This document shows positions 46,434 through 53,511 of a stretch of DNA of 64,000 nt, piece by piece; position 1 is the stretch's first letter, and every line of letters begins with the position of its first letter. The stretch is from Paenibacillus eucommiae. Its GTDB lineage: Bacteria; Bacillota; Bacilli; Paenibacillales; NBRC-103111. The notes below the pieces were generated by a model that saw only the letters and a list, made by a program, of their open reading frames with translations, did no database searches and was not told where the DNA came from. The position numbers and the translations under genes are program-made. The stretch is from assembly GCF_017874215.1 (NCBI RefSeq), contig NZ_JAGGLB010000001.1, positions 310,001-374,000 on the forward strand. The letters run 5' to 3'.

Positions 46434-47309
46434 CTATTCTTTAACAGAGCCAAGCATGGCTCCCTTGACAAAATAACGCTGTAAAAACGGATAAACGATC
46501 AAGATTGGCAAGGTTGCAAACAAAATAACTCCAGCCTTCATCATTTCGGGTGTAGCGTTCTGAAGCGCCTCTGTGCTGACGTTATTCAGCACCTTCTGCG
46601 CCTGATCTTCGATAACCATGTTCCGCAGAATGATTTGCAGCGGCAGCAAATCCCGTGCGGTAATGTACATCAGAGCACCGAAATAGCTGTTCCACTGAAA
46701 GACCGCATGGAATAAAGCGATCGTCGCCATAACTGGCTTGGATAACGGAAGCACAATCCGGTAATAGATTTTCAACTCTGTGCATCCATCCATTTTGGCC
46801 GATTCGAATATTTCTGCCGAAATACCCTCGAAGAAGGTTTTGATGATCAGCACATAGAAAGCGCTGAGTGCACTAGGAACGATAAGTGCCCATAGCGTAT
46901 TTTTTAAACCAAGCGCACTAACAAGCAGATACGTAGGAATCAGTGGTGAAGTGAAAATAAAGGTGATAACGACGGCCTGTAGTACAAACGTCCTGCCCTT
47001 CATATTCCTGCGCGAAAGCGCGTACGATAATGACGAACCGAGGAACAGTGTAAGTGCCGTTCCTACAACCGTAATCCAGACACTTACGCCCATGGCGCGC
47101 CATAGGGATTGAAGTCCAAAAATCGTTTCATACACATCCACGTTAAACCCTTTGGGCCAGAATAGCACCCGCTTACTGTTCACAAAGAGCGGAGAACTGA
47201 GCGATATGGCCAGCAGGTTAATCAGCGGCGCAATCATCGTCAGACTAACCAGCAAAAAAACAACATTATTGATTCCCTGAAAGATGCGCTCTGACTTGTT
47301 GAATACCAT
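46434..47309 (-). CDS. Carbohydrate ABC transporter permease, YtcP/MalG type
   Basis: A 291-residue permease with six helices. The EAA loop is present in altered form (FESAKMDGCTELKIYYRIVLP) and the type signature YFVKGAMLGSVKE ends the protein. AAAGGGGGGAG precedes ATG. The gap to the LplB-type gene is 16 bases. Confidence 0.94.
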   Translation of the reverse strand: MVFNKSERIFQGINNVVFLLVSLTMIAPLINLLAISLSSPLFVNSKRVLFWPKGFNVDVYETIFGLQSLWRAMGVSVWITVVGTALTLFLGSSLSYALSRRNMKGRTFVLQAVVITFIFTSPLIPTYLLVSALGLKNTLWALIVPSALSAFYVLIIKTFFEGISAEIFESAKMDGCTELKIYYRIVLPLSKPVMATIALFHAVFQWNSYFGALMYITARDLLPLQIILRNMVIEDQAQKVLNNVSTEALQNATPEMMKAGVILFATLPILIVYPFLQRYFVKGAMLGSVKE

Positions 47310-47325
47310 ACTTACTCTCCCCCCT

Positions 47326-48234
47326 TTAGTAGATTCCGTTGCCGGTCATCCGTTTGCTTAGCCTGTTCAAGCTAACGATCATACAAAGTCCGATCAGCGA
47401 TTTGAACAGACCGATGGCTGTCGTAAAGCTGAACTGTGCCCCGAGTAAGCCAGCCCTGTATACATAGGTATCGATAACTTCACCAATCGGGCGCACGAGC
47501 GGATTCAGCAGGACAAGCATCTGCTCCACATTCGCGTCCAGCAGGTTGCCAATCTGTAAGAGGAACAAAGTAATAATGGCTGGAGAGATCGAAGGCAGTG
47601 TAATGGACCACATTTGTCTCCATCTTCCGGCGCCATCTACTACCGCAGCTTCGTACAAATGCGGATTAACGGCGCTCATCGCAGCCAAATAGATGATCAT
47701 TCCCCAGCCGACTTCCTTCCATATACTGGATAACACAACAACACTGCGGAAAAAGCTCTTATCCGTTATAAAGTCGATGGATGATATGCCGAACAAGCCA
47801 ATAAGTTGATTCAACAAGCCATCAAGCGACAATAAATTAATGAAAACACCGCCGACAATGACCCAAGATAGAAAATGAGGCAAATATAATAATGTCTGCA
47901 CCGTCCGCTTGTATAGACTGAGTCGAATTTCATTCAACAATAAAGCAAGGAATAGTGGTGCTGGAAAACCAACTACAATTTGATAGAAGCTGAGAATCAC
48001 TGTATTTTTTAATATATGGATGAATTCTTCATATTGAAACATGAAGACAAAGTGCTTCCAACCGACAAAAGGACTTTCCAGTATCCCTTTAAAAATGCTG
48101 TAATCCTGAAAAGCGATCACATTGCCTAACAGAGGCACATACTTAAAAATCACAAAATATAAAATACCTGGCAATGCGATAAGCCACAACATCAGCGAAT
48201 CACTGATGCGCCCATTCCTTATGAGGTTCTTCAT
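47326..48234 (-). CDS. Carbohydrate ABC transporter permease, LplB type
   Basis: A 302-residue permease. The EAA loop is EAAVVDGAGRWRQMWSITLP and the ending NRLSKRMTGNGIY is that of LplB proteins. First helix LMLWLIALPGILYFVIFKYVP. The start has only a weak ribosome site and follows a strong hairpin after the binding-protein gene. Confidence 0.94.
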   Translation of the reverse strand: MKNLIRNGRISDSLMLWLIALPGILYFVIFKYVPLLGNVIAFQDYSIFKGILESPFVGWKHFVFMFQYEEFIHILKNTVILSFYQIVVGFPAPLFLALLLNEIRLSLYKRTVQTLLYLPHFLSWVIVGGVFINLLSLDGLLNQLIGLFGISSIDFITDKSFFRSVVVLSSIWKEVGWGMIIYLAAMSAVNPHLYEAAVVDGAGRWRQMWSITLPSISPAIITLFLLQIGNLLDANVEQMLVLLNPLVRPIGEVIDTYVYRAGLLGAQFSFTTAIGLFKSLIGLCMIVSLNRLSKRMTGNGIY

Positions 48235-48270
48235 TATATACGCCGCCCATCTTAGCCTGATTAGGACGCC

Positions 48271-48292
48271 GGGACGTTCTGAAGAACGTCCC
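48271..48292 (-). promoter_or_regulatory. Intercistronic hairpin between binding protein and permeases
   Basis: GGGACGTTCT (48271-48280) and AGAACGTCCC (48283-48292) form a perfect 10-bp stem with a 2-base gap, without a T tract. Position suggests mRNA stabilisation of the binding-protein transcript or partial termination before the permease genes. Confidence 0.6.
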
Positions 48293-48326
48293 GCTGTCCA
48301 TGCAAAGCTATGCGGGCTTTCACCCG

Positions 48327-49940
48327 TTAGTTTGCAATAAATTTATTATGCCATTCTGTTGCTTGCTTGATTGCATCGTTACCTCCGCGGCTTCTCCACT
48401 CCTGCACGAACTTATCGAATTCAGCATCGATATCGACATCACTTGTGATGACCTTGGCGAACATATCCAGCAGCAGTGTTGCACCACTCGCGAAATTCGG
48501 AAGCAGCTCCGGTCTGGTTTTGAAAGCCTCAGGAATTGGCATGTACATCGAATCCGCTTCAATTTTATATTTCTCAGAAATCGCGAATCCGCGCTCCAAT
48601 TGCTCGGCAAATGGACTCATTTTAACTTCTTCTGCATTGTTAATGCTGTGACCTGTGAAATTCATGTCCGCTTGATAAGCGAAAGACTCACCATTGGTTG
48701 CATTATTCGGGGCAGAAGGATCCCACTTGATTTTTCCATCCACGACTTCATGGTTATGCCCTTCAAGACCGAAGGAGTAAAACTTCTGCAATTCCTCGTT
48801 GCTCCAGGCCTTATCCAATAATTGAATGACCTTCTCCGGATTTTTCGTTTTCGAAGGAATGATCCATACGTAATACATGCCCGTGTTCGCAAGACCCGCC
48901 CCCTGTGCATGAGGACCTACCGGAGGTTCAACCGCTGTAACCTTGACGTCCGGCTGATCTATAAATTTATCTGGAGACCACATATTGGCTATATTGTCTA
49001 CGTAATGAAGCCAGCTGCCCGCTTTACCGTTCGTTATGCCTGCCTGCCAGTCTGCATATTTATTGGTAAGAAAATTAGGATTGATGTATCCATTCTTATA
49101 CAGCTTCCTCCAGAAGGCCAAAGCTTCTTTCATATTTGGTGTAATAACCGATGGTACGTATTCCTCACCCTGCACGACCCAATGATTCTGGGCTACGCCA
49201 AATTCGTAGAAGAACATATCGCTGCTGCCCAGGTTCTCCCTTACGTAGAAGCCATACTCGTCATTCGGATCTCCATTTCCGTTCATGTCCATCGTCTTAA
49301 CCTTCTCGAAATAAGCAACCCAATCGTCCAAGGTTACCGGCATTTCCATCTCTGCCTTCTTCAACCAATCCTCCCGAATGTATGGCACCACGGTATGTGC
49401 GTTCGGTACAAGTCCTGGTATTGCATAAATTTTACCGTCCTTGCTGACAGCCGGATCCTTCCACACTCTCTCCGGAATTTTGGCCTTCAGGGTAGGACCA
49501 TACTTGTCGATCAGCTCATTCAGCTCCAGAATGGCTCCTTGTTCCACAGCGTTGGCGTGAGCTGGAGCATCGATCGCTGACGTTTGCACCAAGTCGGCCA
49601 GCTCATTGGAAGCAAAGCGCAGCGTCAATTGCGTCTGGTAATCCGCCCAGCTCAGGAATTCCATATCCAGATCCGTATTGGTAAGCTCCTCCACCTTTTT
49701 CAGGTAAGGACTCTCCTTCCAATTCGCTACAGTCTGGTTGTAAGCAGCTGCAGATGTCGTCAAAATACTAATTTTGCTTTTTTCCGTCTTTGTCGTCTCA
49801 CCAGCCGTCGTTCCGGCCGTAGTTCCAGCAGGCGAGGATGCGTTAGTTTCTGTCTTCCCATTGTTTCCTGCACAAGCTGAGAGCAGCATTGCAAAAATGA
49901 GCAAGCTTGTAATTGCAATGTGTTTCCGCTTACATATCAT
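48327..49940 (-). CDS. LplA-type sugar-binding lipoprotein
   Basis: A 537-residue extracellular binding protein. Lipoprotein signal HIAITSLLIFAMLLSACAGN with the lipobox cysteine at about residue 23, then a Thr/Gly-rich spacer. The body shows family-1 binding-protein features (FASNELADLVQTSAIDAPAH, SKDGKIYAIPGLVPN, VQEWRSRGGNDAIKQ). GGGGAGATGG precedes the ATG. It is the first gene of the cluster; a promoter with a perfect -10 box lies about 45 bases upstream. Confidence 0.93.
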   Translation of the reverse strand: MICKRKHIAITSLLIFAMLLSACAGNNGKTETNASSPAGTTAGTTAGETTKTEKSKISILTTSAAAYNQTVANWKESPYLKKVEELTNTDLDMEFLSWADYQTQLTLRFASNELADLVQTSAIDAPAHANAVEQGAILELNELIDKYGPTLKAKIPERVWKDPAVSKDGKIYAIPGLVPNAHTVVPYIREDWLKKAEMEMPVTLDDWVAYFEKVKTMDMNGNGDPNDEYGFYVRENLGSSDMFFYEFGVAQNHWVVQGEEYVPSVITPNMKEALAFWRKLYKNGYINPNFLTNKYADWQAGITNGKAGSWLHYVDNIANMWSPDKFIDQPDVKVTAVEPPVGPHAQGAGLANTGMYYVWIIPSKTKNPEKVIQLLDKAWSNEELQKFYSFGLEGHNHEVVDGKIKWDPSAPNNATNGESFAYQADMNFTGHSINNAEEVKMSPFAEQLERGFAISEKYKIEADSMYMPIPEAFKTRPELLPNFASGATLLLDMFAKVITSDVDIDAEFDKFVQEWRSRGGNDAIKQATEWHNKFIAN

Positions 49941-49982
49941 AGACCCATCTCCCCTGTATGTATGTGTTTTGCTAACTATTTT

Positions 49983-50011
49983 ATTATAGGAATTATGCGT
50001 GTGCTTGACTA
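49983..50011 (-). promoter_or_regulatory. Promoter of the second importer/lyase cluster
   Basis: Perfect TATAAT (49988-49983) with TAGTCA (50011-50006, 4 of 6) 17 bases upstream on the minus strand, about 45 bases before the ATG at 49940. The weak -35 box suggests activation by the YesN-type regulator. Confidence 0.6.
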
Positions 50012-50045
50012 TGCAGGAATTTATACTTTCATGTACTATTTTTAA

Positions 50046-50231
50046 TTAAAAGAACAACACCTTCCGGTGTCCTTTGAGGAGGGTGTCCGTGACGTGGGAG
50101 CGTTTGCGGAGGGAATGGCTGTGGGCTCCAGCCGCTGTTAAAGATTTGTTCCCTTGAATGGAATGGATATAGGGGGTGGAACAAATCTTTAAATGCGGAC
50201 GCTACCGCTCTTCCACCCACAGCCATTCCCT
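50046..50231. repeat. Dispersed long-hairpin repeat, copy 2
   Basis: The same 122-bp structure as at 26853. Outer arms AGGGAATGGCTGTGGG (50110-50125) and CCCACAGCCATTCCCT (50216-50231) pair perfectly; inner arms TTAAAGATTTGTTCC (50138-50152) and GGAACAAATCTTTAA (50178-50192) are also perfect. The mini hairpin ACACC-TTCC-GGTGT (50057-50070) precedes it, with different stem bases from copy 1 but kept pairing. Confidence 0.88.
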
Positions 50232-50260
50232 CTCTAAGCTACATTGTGCTAATGCTGATG

Positions 50261-50730
50261 CCGAACATGCCACGCTCAAACCAAGTTCAAACCAAGCTCA
50301 AACGGACTGCCAGCAAGGGGTTTTCTCTAAGCTGAAGGAGATTTCCTAGCGGGCTTAGGCGCTGAGGATGATGAGCGTGCGCAGGTGCTAGGTCTAGGGA
50401 TGAAGAGCGCGCGCAGCTGAGAAAGACCTGATACTTTTAACGATGTTTTTCATCACTAAAAGCACCAGCTCGTCTCCACAACCTTACTTTAACAATGAAA
50501 AACATCGTCCCTTTATCCACCAAGATGTGCCATCTGTCCTCTTTTAGCGATGAAAATCATCGTTAACGTGACTGATTGACCTGGAACACTTACTTTAACG
50601 ATGAAAAACATCGTTAAGTGAAGTGCCTCTCCATTCGGGGGAGGGAGCTGCTGCTATCTCTCTTCCCCCCAACCCTTTCCTATCAGCTACAAAAGTGCCG
50701 AACATGCCACGCTCAAACGGACTGCCAATA
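50261..50730. repeat. Direct repeats flanking the short hairpin cluster
   Basis: The block TGCCGAACATGCCACGCTCA followed by AAAC and, after a variable gap, CGGACTGCCA occurs near 50261-50316 and again near 50696-50730. A weaker GCTCAAACGAATAGCGGAC near 27059 lies beside the first long hairpin. Inside, GGATGATGAGCGTGCGCAGG (about 50367) and GGATGAAGAGCGCGCGCAGC (about 50398) form another imperfect direct repeat. The 1057-base gap 49941-50997 holds no gene. Confidence 0.6.
50435..50618. repeat. Cluster of four short hairpins
   Basis: Four variants of arms TTTAACGATG / CATCGTTAAA with a 5-base loop, at about 50435-50461, 50487-50510, 50542-50566 and 50593-50618. The last is perfect, like the copy at 26993. 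The others carry one to three arm changes, and in the first the loop is TTTTT, which suits an inverted orientation. Spacing is irregular (about 26-31 bases between units). Confidence 0.8.
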
Positions 50731-50910
50731 TACATTAATTTCCTGAACGAAAGGGATAGTAACGATATGGAAAAACTGCGTTTCCTTTCTGGTTCCTTAG
50801 AGAATTAATTGTAATACCGAATACTTTATCACTGTAAAGCTGCGCTGTACAATTGAAAATTAAACACCTGAATGCAATAACATTTTACCGCTGTAAAAAT
50901 AACCCTCGAT

Positions 50911-50978
50911 AATAAAAAAAGAGCCCTGCTATATAGTGTTGATGGCGACGAAAAGCACCAAAACTACAAGAGGACTCT
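50911..50978 (-). terminator. Terminator of the GH95-like gene
   Basis: On the minus strand AGAGTCCT (50978-50971) pairs with AGGGCTCT (50927-50920), with inner pairing around a large loop, followed by a run of T. It lies 20 bases past the stop at 50998. Two small palindromes, CTTTATCACTGTAAAG and TTTTACCGCTGTAAAA, lie just beyond. Confidence 0.65.
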
Positions 50979-50997
50979 ACTTTTAATTGAAAAATGC

Positions 50998-53490
50998 TTA
51001 TTTAAAGGATATCACGCAAGCTTTTCCCGCTTCCAAAGTAATGGCAAGTATGGATGGCACTCGCCCCTGCAGCAAACGAGGAGCCTCCCCCTCCATTGCA
51101 ATCCACAAATGTTCACACTCAAAATTGTTTTGCACACGGAATGTACCGCTGCGCTCAGCATATAGCTCGATGTACTGCAGTTTCTCGTCCGCCATTCGCG
51201 CTGAAACAAGCACGCCCATCTCACCGCGAAGCGTAGTAAACGCAGCTCCCTGCCGGGACCAACGCTTCGGTATAGCTGGAAAGACGTGAAGGATGCCGTC
51301 CGAGCTTTGCAGCAGCATTTCCTGTAAGGAATCCGCTGCTGACATGTTCGCTTCCAGAGTAAATGGACGGTAGTGGAACATGCTCAGACCTGCTTTGGTG
51401 TAATCGCCATTCAGGTGAAAACCGTTGGGTGAGCACATGTAAGTCCAGAACTGTTGGAGATGATACCAAGCTCCTTCTCCGTTACCCTGCATGGCATAGA
51501 TGGCGGCCATCCATGTAAACGAATAGCCCACCCACCAACCTTTACCCAAGATCTCTAGTTGGGTTACAGTAGCATCAATGATCGCCCGTTCTTTCTCCAA
51601 GCGCTCCGAACACTCCAAGCTGCCATATCCATAATAACGAAGCTGCTTAAGAGGATAGATCGCCATCGCATGCGAGAAATGCCGGTGGCTTTCGAAGAAC
51701 GGCTGATCGGGACTGAGCATCAGCTCGTTACCCTGCGACACCGCCAACTCCGGAAGCTTTTCCAGTGTATGCCGCCACAACTTAAGCCCCTCTTCATCCT
51801 GCAAATAATCGGCCATCCACACAAGTCTGCCAAACAAATAACGCATTAAGGAAAGATCATAATTACTATTTGGAGTCAACCAGGCCTGCAGTGTATTATT
51901 GTAGATTTCCGGAGAGCTCGATACCGGCAGCCGCAGCTTGCCATCCTCCCCCTCTGTCAGCCAGCGCAGCACACAATGAGCCGTTTCACGAAATATAACA
52001 ACCATCTTTTCACGCAAAAAGTCTTCATCCCCTGTATAACGCCAGTAATGGTCGAAGGCCTGACAGGTCCACATCTGGTTGGCAATACTCAAACTGTACA
52101 TCGGCCAGCCCCCAAGCGGCTTCCCTTCGATCGTCATTACGGAAGGCAAATTGATACCCGGAGCATCATAAAACTCTTTGGCAAACACCCTGCCCTGTGG
52201 AAGGAGCTTCCATAAAAAATCAAGATAACTCGCCCCTTCATCGAGATGATTCGCTTTCATGTAATGCCAATAATTCATTTGCAGATTCAAATCATTATGA
52301 TAGTCACCCTTCCAGGGCGGCAGCAGCCCTTCATCTGCTGTCCATACCCCTTGCAGCGGCATAGGTGGGGAACCTTGGCGTGAGCTTGAGCCCAAGAAAT
52401 AATTTGCCATGTACCACATGCTCTCGGCATCTGTATCGGGTAGGCTTACGGAGCTTTTCGACCAAAAGCGCTGCCACCACTCCACATGCTCCTTGAGCGC
52501 GATATCAAAACCTTCTTCCACCGCGCTGCGCACATGACTTATCGCCATATTCAACCAATCTTCACCATCTATGCTGCTTGCTACTTGGTATACATACTCC
52601 ACCTCGTCCGCTTCAGTCCTTCTGGAGGCTACAACGATAGCATACTCCAACGCTTCGCAGGTTGGCTGGCGGAACCAGCGGACGTTGCCGTCTTCACCAT
52701 GCACTGCAGCGGGAATGCCGAGCGAAGCTAAACTAATGTTGAATGAGGAATGCTTGTCTTCGCGTTCAGCTGCCTGGCCTGTAAAATCCGGAGGCACGAG
52801 CCGCAGATTGACCTGCTCTGCCATCCCTTTGACGCGGATATAGCCTAGTCCATTGACCGCATGCAAGTACGACCTTACGTGTGACTGTTTGTCTGACTGT
52901 TTGTCTGACTGTCTACTATCCGACTTACGTTCTGATTTATGATCTGATTGTCTATCTGAATCACTATTCGACAGACTATCTGATTGTCTATCTAATCGTC
53001 TATCTGAATAATAATCTGACTTACTATTCGACTGACTATTTGTCGTCTCATCATTCACAGCCGTGCAAGTGTACTCAAGTCTCACTTCAGCCACTGCATC
53101 AGCAAGCGACAAACTGCTCTCCACACGCCTTGCTGCACAGCCGTAATCGAGCTCAAGCCGTCCGGCCGGCAGCTTCGTCGGATAGGGATACAAACTAAAG
53201 AACGAATCGAAGCGTCGCTCAATCGCTTCCTGATCCTGCTGCCGCACAAGTACGATCAGTTCAGCGTACGTAAAATCTCCCGCCAACGTTTCAGGAGCCT
53301 GACGGGTATCCCAAAGATCGCCCCGGTCCAGGCTAAAGCGCAGCGGGGCGCCATCGCCCCACAGGAGACAGCCGGTTAAGCCGTTACCAAGCGGCAGAGC
53401 TTCGTCCCAGCGTGTAATCGGATCAGTAAATCGCAGTGCATGTTTATCTCCAGGCCACTTAGGCACAGAACGAATTCCCGCTATTTCCAA
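50998..53490 (-). CDS. GH95-like glycoside hydrolase
   Basis: An 830-residue enzyme without signal peptide, so probably intracellular. The N-terminal segment RFTDPITRWDEALPLGNGLT is the hallmark of the GH95 (alpha-L-fucosidase/galactosidase) family. The (alpha/alpha)6 core shows PPWKGDYHNDLNLQMNYWHY (about residue 393), SSSPEIYNNT (about 523, candidate acid Glu) and ESHRHFSHAMAIYPL (about 600). By eye the family NIN stretch reads DLN here, a possible change at a catalytic Asn. Residues about 148-206 are a Ser/Asp/Lys/Gln repeat (SDKQ-type) that no family member needs. UUG start at 53490 with GAGGAAAGG upstream. It follows the TIM-barrel gene by 21 bases. Confidence 0.75.
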   Translation of the reverse strand: MEIAGIRSVPKWPGDKHALRFTDPITRWDEALPLGNGLTGCLLWGDGAPLRFSLDRGDLWDTRQAPETLAGDFTYAELIVLVRQQDQEAIERRFDSFFSLYPYPTKLPAGRLELDYGCAARRVESSLSLADAVAEVRLEYTCTAVNDETTNSQSNSKSDYYSDRRLDRQSDSLSNSDSDRQSDHKSERKSDSRQSDKQSDKQSHVRSYLHAVNGLGYIRVKGMAEQVNLRLVPPDFTGQAAEREDKHSSFNISLASLGIPAAVHGEDGNVRWFRQPTCEALEYAIVVASRRTEADEVEYVYQVASSIDGEDWLNMAISHVRSAVEEGFDIALKEHVEWWQRFWSKSSVSLPDTDAESMWYMANYFLGSSSRQGSPPMPLQGVWTADEGLLPPWKGDYHNDLNLQMNYWHYMKANHLDEGASYLDFLWKLLPQGRVFAKEFYDAPGINLPSVMTIEGKPLGGWPMYSLSIANQMWTCQAFDHYWRYTGDEDFLREKMVVIFRETAHCVLRWLTEGEDGKLRLPVSSSPEIYNNTLQAWLTPNSNYDLSLMRYLFGRLVWMADYLQDEEGLKLWRHTLEKLPELAVSQGNELMLSPDQPFFESHRHFSHAMAIYPLKQLRYYGYGSLECSERLEKERAIIDATVTQLEILGKGWWVGYSFTWMAAIYAMQGNGEGAWYHLQQFWTYMCSPNGFHLNGDYTKAGLSMFHYRPFTLEANMSAADSLQEMLLQSSDGILHVFPAIPKRWSRQGAAFTTLRGEMGVLVSARMADEKLQYIELYAERSGTFRVQNNFECEHLWIAMEGEAPRLLQGRVPSILAITLEAGKACVISFK
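52876..53046 (-). repeat. 12-bp-based tandem repeat inside the GH95-like gene
   Basis: Plus-strand units such as GACTGTTTGTCT (two perfect copies near 52880-52905) decay into TCTGATTGTCTA-like copies over about 170 bases. They keep the frame and encode SDKQ, SDRQ and SDSx quartets in the N-terminal beta domain. Confidence 0.8.
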
Positions 53491-53511
53491 GTCGATCTCA
53501 ACCTTTCCTCA

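Noticed and set aside
48271..48292. Full terminator after the second binding-protein gene
   Set aside because: The stem is strong but no T tract follows, and the permeases directly behind belong to the same importer.
26763..50226. Two similar short minus-strand frames (VGGRAVASAFKDLF and HSREQIFNSGWSP) at 26763-26969 and 50029-50226
   Set aside because: They coincide with the two copies of the long-hairpin repeat. Similarity follows from the DNA repeat, the ends diverge and there is no ribosome site.
50435..50618. Short hairpin cluster as a CRISPR array
   Set aside because: Repeats are palindromic and variable, spacers are irregular, and no cas gene is in the window.
52881..53198. Tyr/Leu-rich plus-strand frame
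   Set aside because: It is the antisense reading of the 12-bp repeat in the GH95-like gene.
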